From NCBI RefSeq assembly GCF_014205215.1, contig NZ_JACHNC010000001.1:10306199-10370198 (forward strand): a stretch of DNA of 64,000 nt, in the 5' to 3' direction. Positions 9,925-19,458 of this stretch are shown here, one piece after another. The notes under the pieces were generated by a model. The model was not told the origin of the DNA. It did not search any database and saw nothing but the letters and a program-made list of their open reading frames with translations. This stretch comes from Actinoplanes lobatus (GTDB lineage Bacteria > Actinomycetota > Actinomycetes > Mycobacteriales > Micromonosporaceae). Positions within the stretch are counted from its first letter, which is position 1, and each line of letters opens with the position of its first letter. Both the position numbers and the translations under genes were made by a program.

Positions 9925-12150
9925 GTGACGAAACCATCCCTGCGCACCGCCACCGGGCTGGCCGTGTGCGCGGCGGCCTGGGTGCTGGCCGCCTTCATCA
10001 TCGCCGTCGTCGGCATGCTGCGACCGGTGCCGTCCTGGCTGCTCTGGCCCGCCGCCGTCGGCAGCGTCGGCACCGCGATCGCGGCCTGCCGGGTCGCCGC
10101 GGCCGGCGGGAAGGGACCGGTCCGTCTCCTCTGGCGGCGGTTCTCGATCGCCTGCGCGCTGCTGCTCGCCGGCATCGGGGTGCAGATCGTCAGCCAGGCG
10201 GTTCTCGGTGCCGCCCTGAGGCCGATGAGCCCGATCACGGCGGCCCTGTTCGCCATCGCGGCCGGCTACGCCATGCTGGCGGTCTTCCGGCTGCCGACGG
10301 CCCGTGGCAGCTGGCGGACCACCCTCGCGACCTTCCTGGACGTCGCGATCGTCGGGGTGGCCGCGGCGGTCGTCCTCACCCACTTCCTCGTGCGTACCAC
10401 CCCTGACGGCTCCGGTAGCCCGATCACCGCCGCGCTGCTGGTCACCGTGGTGCTGGTCGCGTCGTCGACGATCGTCATGGTGCTCAAGGTGGGCGTCACC
10501 GGCGCCGCACCGGTCCTGGCTCCGGCCCTGTGGGCGCTCGCCCCGACCGGCCTGCTCGGCCCGGTCGCCTGGCTGCTGCGGCCCGCCCTGGACCCGTGGC
10601 CGCACCTGAGCGGCGCCGTCATCGCGCTGCCGATCGCCGGTCTCCTGTTCACTCTGGCCGCCTGGGTCCAGACCCGGACCGTGGCGTCCGAGCCCCGCCC
10701 CGCCACACGCCGGATCAGCCTCGTCCCGTACATCGCGGTCGCGGTGGTCGTCATCCTGCTGATCACCGTCACCCTGCGCACCGGCTTCCTGCCGCCCCGC
10801 CTGGCCGGCGGGTCCGTGGCGCTGACCGTCCTCGTGATGATCCGGCAGCTCGCCGCGCTGCTCGACAACTCGGTGCTGCTCGACCGGATGGAGGACCAGG
10901 CCCAGCACGACGAACTGACCGGCCTGCCGAACCGGCGGCTGTTCACCACCACCCTGGCGGAACGCACCGCGCCGACCACGGTCGCGGTCTGCGACCTGGA
11001 CGGGTTCGCGGCGCTCAACGACCAGCTCGGCGACGACGTCGGCGACATCCTGCTGCGCGCCGCCGCCGAACGGGTCGCCGCGGTCACCGGCGGCGCCGTG
11101 GTGGTGGCCCGGCTGCTCGGCGACGAGTTCGGCGTCCTGATGCCCGGCATCGACGCCGACCTCGCCGAAACCCTGGTGGACGCGTTCCGCACCCCGTTGC
11201 GGGTGGACGACCGGGTTCTCCTGGTGACCGTCACGTCCGGGGTGGCGACCGGCGCCGGGGAGGCGGTGCCGGACCTGCTGCGCCGCGCCGAGCTGGCCCT
11301 CCAGGCGGCGAAGTACACCGGCGCGGACCGGGCCCGCGAGCACACCAGCGCTCTCGACGCCACCGCCCAGCACCACGCCGAACTGGCCGCCGGCCTGCGC
11401 CGCGGTCTCGAACGGGGCGAGTTCAAGCTGCTCTACCAGCCGATCGTGGAACTGCCCAGCGGCTCGGTCGCCGCTGTCGAGGCACTGATCCGCTGGCAGC
11501 CGAACGACCAGCCGGTGATCTCGCCGGCCGAGTTCATCCCGGTCGCCGAGCACAGCGGCCTGATCATCGACCTGGGCGCCTGGATCATCGACACCGCCTG
11601 CGCCGACGCCGCCGCCTGGCAGCTGCGGTACGGCACCGCCGGACCACTCGTCAGCATCAACGTCTCGGCCCGGCAGCTGCTCGACCCGGACCTGCCCGGC
11701 ATGGTCGCCGACGCGCTGTCCCGGCACGGGCTCACCCCGGACCGGATCACCATCGAGATCACCGAGACCGCGGTGTTCGCCGGCGGCGCGGCCATGGAGA
11801 CCGTCCGCGAGCTCCGCGAACTCGGCGTCGGCGTGGCGCTGGACGACTTCGGCACCGGGCACAGCTCGCTCACCCTGCTGCGTACCTGCCCGGTCACCAC
11901 TCTCAAGGTGGACAAGTCGTTCATCGACGACCTCAACGGCACCGCCGAGCAGGAGGCGATCGCCTCGTCGCTGAGCACCATCGCGGCGACGCTCGGCCTG
12001 CGCGCCGTGGCCGAGGGTGTGGAGACCCAGGACCAGGCGGACCGGCTGCACGCGCTCGGCTACCGGTACGCCCAGGGCTTCCACTTCTCCCGCCCGATCC
12101 CGGCCCCGGACATCGATGCCCTGCTCAACGCCCCGGTGCTGACCGCATGA
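9925..12150 (+). CDS. Membrane protein with degenerate GGDEF and intact EAL domain
   Basis: A 741-aa cyclic-di-GMP protein. The first ~310 residues form about eight to ten hydrophobic helices without an obvious sensory loop. The GGDEF domain follows (DELTGLPNRRLF at its start), but its active site reads RLLGDEF near residue 397, with the first Gly replaced by Leu, so cyclase activity is doubtful. The EAL domain (about 490-735) keeps EALIRW near 518, INVSARQL, EITETAV, the LDDFGTG loop near 638, KVDKSF and AEGVET, all expected of an active phosphodiesterase. Likely role: membrane-tethered c-di-GMP hydrolysis with a regulatory GGDEF. GTG start with 36 bp to the upstream matB; possibly co-transcribed. 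Confidence 0.9.
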   Translation: MTKPSLRTATGLAVCAAAWVLAAFIIAVVGMLRPVPSWLLWPAAVGSVGTAIAACRVAAAGGKGPVRLLWRRFSIACALLLAGIGVQIVSQAVLGAALRPMSPITAALFAIAAGYAMLAVFRLPTARGSWRTTLATFLDVAIVGVAAAVVLTHFLVRTTPDGSGSPITAALLVTVVLVASSTIVMVLKVGVTGAAPVLAPALWALAPTGLLGPVAWLLRPALDPWPHLSGAVIALPIAGLLFTLAAWVQTRTVASEPRPATRRISLVPYIAVAVVVILLITVTLRTGFLPPRLAGGSVALTVLVMIRQLAALLDNSVLLDRMEDQAQHDELTGLPNRRLFTTTLAERTAPTTVAVCDLDGFAALNDQLGDDVGDILLRAAAERVAAVTGGAVVVARLLGDEFGVLMPGIDADLAETLVDAFRTPLRVDDRVLLVTVTSGVATGAGEAVPDLLRRAELALQAAKYTGADRAREHTSALDATAQHHAELAAGLRRGLERGEFKLLYQPIVELPSGSVAAVEALIRWQPNDQPVISPAEFIPVAEHSGLIIDLGAWIIDTACADAAAWQLRYGTAGPLVSINVSARQLLDPDLPGMVADALSRHGLTPDRITIEITETAVFAGGAAMETVRELRELGVGVALDDFGTGHSSLTLLRTCPVTTLKVDKSFIDDLNGTAEQEAIASSLSTIAATLGLRAVAEGVETQDQADRLHALGYRYAQGFHFSRPIPAPDIDALLNAPVLTA

Positions 12151-12179
12151 GTCTCAACACCGCTGACATATGACAGGGC

Positions 12180-12185
12180 TATAGT
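12180..12185 (+). promoter_or_regulatory. Possible -10 box of a leaderless promoter
   Basis: TATAGT lies 8 bases before the GTG start at 12194 and no Shine-Dalgarno sequence is present, a layout typical of leaderless actinobacterial transcripts. No convincing -35 element at 17 bp, so this is tentative. Confidence 0.35.
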
Positions 12186-12193
12186 CCTCGCCC

Positions 12194-12961
12194 GTGCCGC
12201 CTCTCTTCGCCGCCAGTGACATGCACGGACACCGAACCGAGTTCCGCGACGCCCTGCACGAAGCCGGCCTGATCGACGCGGCCGGCGACTGGTGCGGCGC
12301 GGACGCCCGGCTGTGGCTGCTCGGCGACTACTTCGACCGCGGCCCCGACGGCCTCGGCATCGTCGACGACATCCGCCGCCTGCACGCCCAGTCCGGCGGC
12401 AACGTCCGGGCGCTGCTCGGCAACCACGAGGTGTTCCTGCTGGCCGCACACCGCTTCGGCACCGATCCGGTGCCGGGCTGGCCGGCGTCGGAGGGCGGCT
12501 ACTACGGGGCCTGGCGCCTCTACGGCGGCCGCGAGAACGACCTGCGCGGCCTCACCCCCGACCACCTGGCGTGGCTGGCCACCCTCCCGGCGCTGACCGT
12601 CGCCGACGACCACCTGCTGACCCACTGCGACAGCACCGCGTACCTGGAGTTCGGCGCCTCCCTCACCGCCGTCAACGATCACGTGGCCGGCGCACTGGCC
12701 AGCAGCGACCCGTACATCTGGCTGCACCTGTGGTCCCGCTTCTGCGGCCGCGGCGACCTCCGCTCCCCCGCCGCCGTCGACAAACTGCTGTCCGCCTACG
12801 GCGGTTCGACCATCGTGCACGGCCACAGCACGCTGCTCAGCCACTTCGGCCTCACCCCGGCCCAGGCCGTCTCGGCCCACCGCTACAACGGCGGCCGCGT
12901 CATCGCCGTCGACGGCGGCGTCTTCGAGGGCGGCCGCATCCTGGTCACCCGTCTGACCTGA
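12194..12961 (+). CDS. Calcineurin-like metallophosphoesterase (PPP-type)
   Basis: A 255-aa protein with the full set of di-metal phosphoesterase motifs: SDMHGH near the N-terminus (DxH), LLGDYFDRGPD (GDxxDRG), LLGNHE (GNHE), HCDS and VHGHS. The GDxxDRG form is that of PPP Ser/Thr phosphatases and diadenosine tetraphosphatases rather than Mre11-type nucleases. Likely cytosolic phosphoprotein or nucleotide phosphatase; the substrate is unknown. GTG start without a ribosome site. Stands alone between the GGDEF/EAL gene and a small zinc-ribbon gene. Confidence 0.88.
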   Translation: MPPLFAASDMHGHRTEFRDALHEAGLIDAAGDWCGADARLWLLGDYFDRGPDGLGIVDDIRRLHAQSGGNVRALLGNHEVFLLAAHRFGTDPVPGWPASEGGYYGAWRLYGGRENDLRGLTPDHLAWLATLPALTVADDHLLTHCDSTAYLEFGASLTAVNDHVAGALASSDPYIWLHLWSRFCGRGDLRSPAAVDKLLSAYGGSTIVHGHSTLLSHFGLTPAQAVSAHRYNGGRVIAVDGGVFEGGRILVTRLT

Positions 12962-13155
12962 CACGGCTCGCTCCGCTTCGCCTCTTTCCAGCTTTTGTAC
13001 GGCTACGCGCCCCCATTCGTGCGGGCGGCGACCTGATTGCCACGCGCGCCCGCGAGGCCCACGCCGGGCGTAGATCGTGTGCCCCCACCTCACCCCTTCG
13101 ACAGCCCCGGCCAAGACCCGGGCGTGGCGGGCGAGGGCGCGGGTACGGTGCGGGT

Positions 13156-13392
13156 GTGAGTCTGTGTCCCGAATGCGGCGTGGCCGGGGTACCACTGATC
13201 TTCGGCCTTCCGGTGCCGGAGGCGCTCGCGGCCGCGCAAAACGGAGAGCTGGCACTCGGTGGTTGTCTCATGCCCCCGCGGCCACCCAACTGGGAGTGCC
13301 CCGGCGGGCACCGATGGCGCGACGGGGACGAGACCGCGTTCGACGAGCGGCTGCTGACGGTTCTCGCCGCGCACGGGTACCGCCCCGATTGA
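13156..13392 (+). CDS. Small zinc-ribbon-like protein
   Basis: A 78-aa protein starting GTG (VSLCPECG). It has CPEC near the N-terminus, GGCLMP in the middle and WECPGGHRW after it, giving paired Cys/His ligands for one zinc. Similar short CPxCG...GGC...C..GH proteins are widespread in actinobacteria and uncharacterised; I infer a structural zinc. The reading frame continues open far upstream, so the start rests on the family-like N-terminus and the GGTGCGGGT just before the GTG. Confidence 0.68.
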   Translation: MSLCPECGVAGVPLIFGLPVPEALAAAQNGELALGGCLMPPRPPNWECPGGHRWRDGDETAFDERLLTVLAAHGYRPD

Positions 13393-13600
13393 GCCCGGGC
13401 CACGACCCTCCGATCACGCACAGCTGCCACACAGCAACGCATGTCGTACCTGCTGATGACTCATCGTGCCGTCTCGAATACCGAGACCCGTTGGGCTCGC
13501 CCTGGCTTGCGACGGTCATGTACCGTTCCGTCGCGCCGGGGTCGGGTGGGCATCACCGTCGATACCGGTATGTCCGCTATCGGGGTGAACGGGGAACCGG

Positions 13601-14577
13601 GTGAAGAGACGTGTGTGCGTGATGGCCTCGGCTGTCGTGGTGCTCCTGGGCGGCTGTACGTCGGAGGGCGAACAGGCGCAGACCCCGGAGCTCGAGGCCC
13701 GCGGGACCGTGCTCACCACCGTTCAGCCGACACGGCAGGATCTGGTGAACCAGATCAGCCTGGCCGGGAAGGTGACCATCAACCCGACGTTCGGGATCGT
13801 CGCCCCGGCCGAGGGCGAGCTGCGGTTCACCGACCGGCAGCCGACGACCGTGCCGGTGGTGCGGGACACGTGGGTGGCGTCGGTGTGGGCCGGTGGTGCC
13901 CCGCGCCGGGTGTACATCCCGGAGGGCTCGATCATGGCCGGGCGGCTGATGGCCGACAAGTCGCCGGTGTCGAAGGGCATGCCGATCATCTCGGCGAAGC
14001 ACGTCGGCTACGGCATCGTGGCCGACATCGACAGCGCGCAGGCGTACCGGATCTCCGGTTCCGTGAAGTCGATCAAGGCGCAGATCAAGAACGGTCCGGG
14101 GCCGTTCAACTGCGAGCCGATCGGCACCATCGCGGCGCTGCCCGCCGGGACACTGCCGGAGCCCGAGCCGGATCCCACCACGCAGCCGACCGCGAACCCG
14201 TCGGCGCCCCCGGTGACCCCGGAGGAGCCGGCGCCCGACGCCGGTGGCGCGACCGGTTCCGACCCGACCGGCCTTCAGGTGGTCTGTGTCGCCCCGGCCA
14301 AGATCAAGCTGATCAACGGCTCGGACGTCACCCTCGACGTGATCACCGGCCGGTCCGAGGACGCGCTGGTCCTGCCGGTCGAGGCGGTCGCCGGTTCGCA
14401 GGGTAAGGGCAAGGTCGACCTGGTCATCGGCGAGGATCGGCGGCGCAAGACGATCGACGTGACGCTGGGCATCTCGGACGGCAAGGTCATCGAGATCAAG
14501 AAGGGCCTCCAGGGGAACGAGACCATCGCTGTTCCCGGGCCGAACCTGCCGACCCCGCCGCCGGGCGAGGTGACCGG

Positions 14578-14581
<4 letters not shown>
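13601..14581 (+). CDS. Lipoprotein membrane-fusion (adaptor) subunit of MacAB-like exporter
   Basis: A 326-aa secreted lipoprotein: basic start MKRRVCVM, hydrophobic stretch, lipobox VLLGGC. The middle carries beta-rich segments like those of HlyD/MacA-type adaptor proteins, split by a Pro/Thr/Glu linker near 180-210, and ends in the DVITGRSEDALVLPVEAV block typical of periplasmic adaptor C-terminal domains. It overlaps the ATPase gene by GTGA and is followed by a FtsX-like permease, so it is the extracytoplasmic subunit of a tripartite-like exporter. GTG start 13601 preceded by GGGGAA. Substrate unknown. Confidence 0.82.
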
Positions 14582-15263
<682 letters not shown>

Positions 15264-15267
<4 letters not shown>

Positions 15268-16556
15268 TCCGTCTGTCGGGGCGCTTCCGCTCGGCTCTCA
15301 TCATCGGGTTGCAGGGCATCCGGTCCCGCAAGACCCGCACCCTGCTGTCCATGATCAGCCTCTTCCTCGGTGTGCTCGCCGTCGTGGTGGTGCAGGCCGG
15401 CGCCAGCATCGCCGAGCGGGCCCTGCTCGCCGACATGGAGCTCCAGCGCGGCATCGACGGCACCAAGGTCATGAGCATGGCCCCGCAGCCGCGGGTCAGC
15501 GAGATCATCATGGACACCGTTCCCGGCCGGGACGACGCGGTGGCCATGGTGGGCGTCTCGGCGATCATCGGTGAGCCCGGGGTCCGGCCGGTCAACCCGA
15601 ACGCCTCGCCGTTCGACGAGACCGGGTTCTACGGCATGCCGATGGTGTGCGACGCGACCGGCAACTGCCGGGAGCAGACCCCCGCGGAGGCCGGTCCGGA
15701 AGGGCAGGCCATCGAGGTACGGCTGACCGCGCTCACCGGCGACATCCGCCAGTTCAAGCCCTTCCGCCCGGAGTCCGGCCACTGGCTCGACTTCGATTCG
15801 ATGCCGATGATGGCGCCGCGGCTGGTCCTCAACAAGGAGGCGGCCAAGGGCTTCGAGCGCTACCGGGTGCCGGCCGAGATGCGCGTGCCGGGTGCCAGTG
15901 CGAACCTGACGCCGCAGCTCATCGGTGTGGTCGACGACGGGGACTACTCGCCGCGGGCGTACGTGCGGATGGACGAGATGGCCAACTGGATCCCGGCCAC
16001 GAAACTCGTCGACCCGTCGATGGGCGAGATGAACGTGCTGATGACCGGGAACACGCCGGTCGAGCAGGTGCTCACCAGCAAGCTCAAGGCGATCAACGCG
16101 GAGCCGTACGTCGATCTGATCAACTCGCGCAAGGACCAGGAGAAGGAACTGGCCCTGATGCGGCTGATCTTCCTGTCGATGGCCGGCCTGGTCCTGCTGA
16201 TCGGTGTGGCCGGCATCCTGAACGTCGGTCTGGCCACCGTCGGCGAACGGGTCGAGGAGTTCGCGCTGCGCCGTGCGGTCGGCACACCCCGCGCCCTGCT
16301 GGCCGGCATCGTCCTGGCCGAGACGCTGATCACCGGCCTGCTCACCGCGGCCCTGGCGATCGGGGTGAGCGCCGTGGCCCTCAAGGGTTTGGTCATGCTG
16401 GCCGGCAACTCCGAGCCGTTCCTGAAGGGTGTCGTCTTCCCCTGGGACGCCGGGGTGGCCGGGGTGATCGCCGGCCTGATCGCCGGTGTGCTCGGCGGCT
16501 TCGTCCCGGCGATCCGGGCGGCCGGAATCCCCATCGCCACGGTCATGAGAGCGTGA
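15264..16556 (+). CDS. MacB-like FtsX-family permease
   Basis: A 430-aa permease: cytosolic start MIRLSGRFRSALI, GIRSRKTRTLLSMISLFLGVLAVV as TM1, a large extracytoplasmic domain (about 60-290), then three TM helices from about 300 to 420. This 1+3 topology defines the MacB/FtsX fold. The third partner of the adaptor-ATPase pair. The frame is open further upstream inside the ATPase gene, but ATG 15264 at the ATGA overlap is the natural start. The operon ends at the hairpin 16562-16598. Probable roles are export of a peptide or lipid, or antimicrobial resistance; not resolvable here. Confidence 0.9.
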
Positions 16557-16561
16557 TCATT

Positions 16562-16598
16562 TGTGGCGCCGGCGGTGGTTTCCGCTGCTGGCGCCACA
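16562..16598 (+). terminator. Terminator after MacAB-like operon
   Basis: TGTGGCGCCGGC (16562-16573) pairs with GCTGGCGCCACA (16587-16598), twelve pairs with one G-A mismatch and a 13-nt loop, 5 bases after the permease stop. Confidence 0.7.
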
Positions 16599-16680
16599 TG
16601 GGGTAGAGCCCCGATCAACGCGTTGTTATCGTCAACACCCGTTCCGGGATTGATGATCGCCGTTGACGGGGGATTCACCG

Positions 16681-17667
16681 ATGCGCAGACGTTTGTTCAT
16701 ATCACTCGGAGCCGCCGGCATGTGCTCGGTGCTGGCCGGCTGCGGGACCGACGAGCAAGAGGGCTTCAACCTGCGGGACGTCCCCAGCGGCCCGATCGTC
16801 CTGGGGTTCTCCCAGGTCGGCTCGGAGAGCGGCTGGCGTGAGGCGAACACCGCGTCGATCAAGAAAGCGGCCGAGCGCAACCGGATCACGCTGAAATTCG
16901 ACAACGCCGAGGGCGACCAGAAGAAGCAGATAGCGGCGATCCAGTCGTACATCGCCGCGAAGGTGAACGTGATCGCCTTCTCGCCGGTGGTGGAGACCGG
17001 CTGGGACGACGTACTGCGCCAGGCCCGCGACGCCGGAATCCCGGTGGTGCTCACCGACCGGCTCATCGAGACCTTGGACGAATCGCTGTACGTCAGCTCG
17101 ATCGGCGCCGAGTTCGCGTCCGAGGGCAACCTGGCGGCGCTCTACCTGGAGAACGACTACGAGGGCACGAGCGGCCACGTCAACGTCGTGGAGCTGCTCG
17201 GCACCCGCGGATCGTCGCCGACGAAACTGCGTACCGAGGGCTTCCGGGAGACCGCCTCCCGGCACGGCAAGCTGCGGGTGATGGACAGCGAGACCGGCAA
17301 CTGGACCGTGGCCGGCGGTGAGGCGGCCATGAAGAAGCTGCTGCGCCGGGTCAAGACCATCGACGCCGTCTTCGCGCAGAACGACGACATGGGCCTGGGC
17401 GCGATCAAGGCGTTGCAGGCCGCCGGAAAGAAGCCCGGCACCGACGTCCGCATCGTCACCGTGGACGCCACCAGGGCCGGGTTGACGGCCCTGGCGGCGG
17501 GCAAGCTGAACTACGTCGTCGAGTGCAGCCCGGAGATCGGTGAGCAGCTGATGGCGGTGGTCGTCGACCTGTTCTTCGGCGGCCAGGTGCAGAAGCGCGT
17601 GGAGTCGGAGAAGGCCGTCTTCGACTCCGACAGTGCGGCCGACGCGCTGCCCGACCGCACCTACTAG
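16681..17667 (+). CDS. YtfQ-like sugar-binding lipoprotein (CUT2 substrate-binding protein)
   Basis: A 328-aa periplasmic-binding-protein family 4 protein. It has a lipoprotein signal MRRRLFISLGAAGMCSVLAGC and the block LGFSQVGSESGWREANT, the characteristic start of galactofuranose-binding YtfQ, followed by AFSPVVETGW and IPVVLTDR. In the CUT2 family it delivers pentoses or hexofuranoses to an ABC importer. No permease or ATPase gene is adjacent, so it is an orphan binding protein or works with a distant transporter or sensor. ATG 16681 lies 8 bases after GGGGG; a TTG further up is less likely. Its stop overlaps the stop of rluB on the other strand. Confidence 0.87.
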   Translation: MRRRLFISLGAAGMCSVLAGCGTDEQEGFNLRDVPSGPIVLGFSQVGSESGWREANTASIKKAAERNRITLKFDNAEGDQKKQIAAIQSYIAAKVNVIAFSPVVETGWDDVLRQARDAGIPVVLTDRLIETLDESLYVSSIGAEFASEGNLAALYLENDYEGTSGHVNVVELLGTRGSSPTKLRTEGFRETASRHGKLRVMDSETGNWTVAGGEAAMKKLLRRVKTIDAVFAQNDDMGLGAIKALQAAGKKPGTDVRIVTVDATRAGLTALAAGKLNYVVECSPEIGEQLMAVVVDLFFGGQVQKRVESEKAVFDSDSAADALPDRTY

Positions 17668-18401
17668 TCGCCGACCGCCTTGAACAGGGCGGCGACCTCC
17701 GCCTGCGACAGGTGGCGGAACCCGCCGGGCCGCAGGTCGCCGAGGCGGATCGGGCCCACCGCCGTCCGGATGAGCCGGGTGACCGGGTGCCCCACGGCGT
17801 CCATCATCCGGCGGACGATGTGCTTGCGGCCCTCGTGCAGCACGATCTCCACCTGGGCGGTCTTGCCGATCGCGTCGACCAGCCGGAAGGAGTCCACCTT
17901 CGCCGGGCCGTCCTCCAGCTCGATGCCCTTCTGGAGGGCCCGGCCCACGGTGCGCGGCAGCGGCCCGACCACCTCGGCCAGGTACGTCTTGTTGATCTCG
18001 TACGACGGGTGCATCAGCTTGTGCGCCAGCCCGCCGTCGTTGGTGAACAGCAGCAGCCCCTCGGACTCGGCGTCGAGCCGGCCCACGTGGAACAGCCGCT
18101 GCTCGAAGTTGGCGCCGAGGAAGTCGGCCAGCTCGGTGCGGCCCTTCTCGTCGTCGAGGCTGGAGACGACGCCGCGCGGCTTGTTCAGCGCCACGTAGAC
18201 GAGCTTGGTGTTGGTGATCACCCGCTGCCCGTCGACGTGGATCTCCGCCGTGGCGGGGTCGACCTTGTCGCCGAGCTTGGCGACCCGGCCGTTGACGGTC
18301 ACGCGCCGCCGGAAGATCAGGTCTTCGCAGGCGCGCCGGGATCCAACACCGGCCGCAGCCAGGACTTTCTGGAGGCGTTCGGCGGTGTCAGCCTGAGGCA
18401 T
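17664..18401 (-). CDS. rluB: 23S rRNA pseudouridine synthase RluB-type
   Basis: A 245-aa RsuA/RluB family enzyme: S4 RNA-binding domain at the N-terminus (ERLQKVLAAAGVGSRRACE), then the catalytic core with GRLDAESEGLLLFTNDG containing the catalytic Asp, and EGRKHIVRRM. It isomerises a uridine of 23S rRNA helix 89 during ribosome assembly. It follows scpB with an overlap, the conserved actinobacterial order scpA-scpB-rluB. ATG 18401 was chosen over an upstream ATG at 18419 because the family begins a few residues before ERLQK. Confidence 0.92.
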   Translation of the reverse strand: MPQADTAERLQKVLAAAGVGSRRACEDLIFRRRVTVNGRVAKLGDKVDPATAEIHVDGQRVITNTKLVYVALNKPRGVVSSLDDEKGRTELADFLGANFEQRLFHVGRLDAESEGLLLFTNDGGLAHKLMHPSYEINKTYLAEVVGPLPRTVGRALQKGIELEDGPAKVDSFRLVDAIGKTAQVEIVLHEGRKHIVRRMMDAVGHPVTRLIRTAVGPIRLGDLRPGGFRHLSQAEVAALFKAVGD

Positions 18402-19458
18402 CGAGCACTTCTTCCACATCGTCGGGCAGGAATGGGGCGAGCGGCGGCAGCTGGTCGACCGAGTTGAGGCCGAGCTTCTCGAGGAACAGCGACGTCGTCC
18501 GGTACAGGTATGCCCCGGTTTCCGGTTCGGTGCCGCACTCCTCGATCAGGCCGCGAGTGACCAGCGTACGCATCACCCCGTCACAGTTCACACCGCGGAT
18601 GGCCGAGATGCGCGATCGGGTCACCGGCTGTTTGTAGGCGACTACGGCGAGTGTCTCCAGGGCGGCCTGGGTGAGCCGGACCGATTGGCCGTCGAGGACG
18701 AACCGTTCGACGTACTGCGCGTACTCCGGGCGGGTGTAGAGACGCCACCCGCCGGCCGCCCGCCGCAGGTCGATGCCGTGCCCGGCCGCGGTGTAGCGCG
18801 CCGAGACGTCCTCCAGGACGCGGGCGATCCGCTCCACCGGCTGCTCCAGGACCTGCGCCAACTGCAACTCGCCCACCGGCTCGTCGACCACCAGCATGAT
18901 CGATTCGAGGGCCGCCGCCAGCTCTGCGTCGTCCATCACAACAGCGGGGGTACGGGTCGGAGCGGGCGGTTCCTCCCGCCGTGGCCGCGCCTGGGCGGGA
19001 ACCGCGGCCCTGGGTTCCGGCCGCGAAGGCGCCGCCTCGGGCTCGGGTTCCGAAGGCCCGGATTCCGAAAGCTCGGGTTCCGAAGACTCGGGCTCGGATT
19101 CCGAGAGCTCCGCCTCGGGCTGCGGAAGCTCCGGCTCAGCCAAAGGCTCGGGCTCCGTCTCGGTGGAAAGCTCGGCCTCCGCCTCGGCGGAAAACTCGGG
19201 CTCCGCCTCAGCCGAAAGCTCGGCCTCCGCCTCAGCCGAAAGCTCGGCCTCCGCCTCAGCGGGAAGCTCGGCCTCCGCCTCAGCCGAAAGCTCGGCCTCC
19301 GCCTCAGCGGGAAGCTCGGGCTCCGCCGAAGGCGAAGGCGCAAGCTCGGACTCGGCCGCGTCCTGGTACTCCCGGTCCGGCTCCCGGCGCCGCTCCCACG
19401 GCGGCACCCACGCGGCCGCCTGCGCCGCCAGCGACTCGGGACGCTCCTCGCTGCTCAC
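18388..19458 (-). CDS. scpB: Segregation and condensation protein B with long acidic repeat extension
   Basis: A 356-aa protein. The C-terminal ~185 residues are ScpB: paired winged helices with LTQAALETLAVVAYKQPVTR and ISAIRGVNCDGVMRTL. ScpB dimers bind ScpA and the SMC heads in chromosome condensation. The first ~165 residues are unusual: after MSSEERPESLAAQAAAWVPP comes an acidic Glu/Ala/Ser/Pro tract of repeated AEAEAELSAEAEAELP units. Most ScpB proteins are about 200 aa. Start ATG 19458 overlaps the scpA stop by ATGA, so the extension is translated if scpA is. Confidence 0.93.
   Translation of the reverse strand: MSSEERPESLAAQAAAWVPPWERRREPDREYQDAAESELAPSPSAEPELPAEAEAELSAEAEAELPAEAEAELSAEAEAELSAEAEPEFSAEAEAELSTETEPEPLAEPELPQPEAELSESEPESSEPELSESGPSEPEPEAAPSRPEPRAAVPAQARPRREEPPAPTRTPAVVMDDAELAAALESIMLVVDEPVGELQLAQVLEQPVERIARVLEDVSARYTAAGHGIDLRRAAGGWRLYTRPEYAQYVERFVLDGQSVRLTQAALETLAVVAYKQPVTRSRISAIRGVNCDGVMRTLVTRGLIEECGTEPETGAYLYRTTSLFLEKLGLNSVDQLPPLAPFLPDDVEEVLDASG
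19140..19340 (-). repeat. In-frame 24-30 bp repeats in scpB
   Basis: Plus-strand reading shows repeated GCCTCAGCCGAAAGCTCG and GCCTCAGCGGGAAGCTCG words in tandem, about eight copies. All indels are multiples of three, encoding the acidic AEAEAELS/P repeats. Confidence 0.85.

Noticed and set aside
8851..12084. A 1077-codon open frame on the minus strand across matB and the GGDEF/EAL gene
   Set aside because: It lies antisense to two genes with clear family motifs, and its translation is Gly/Arg/Gln-rich low complexity typical of antisense frames in high-GC DNA.
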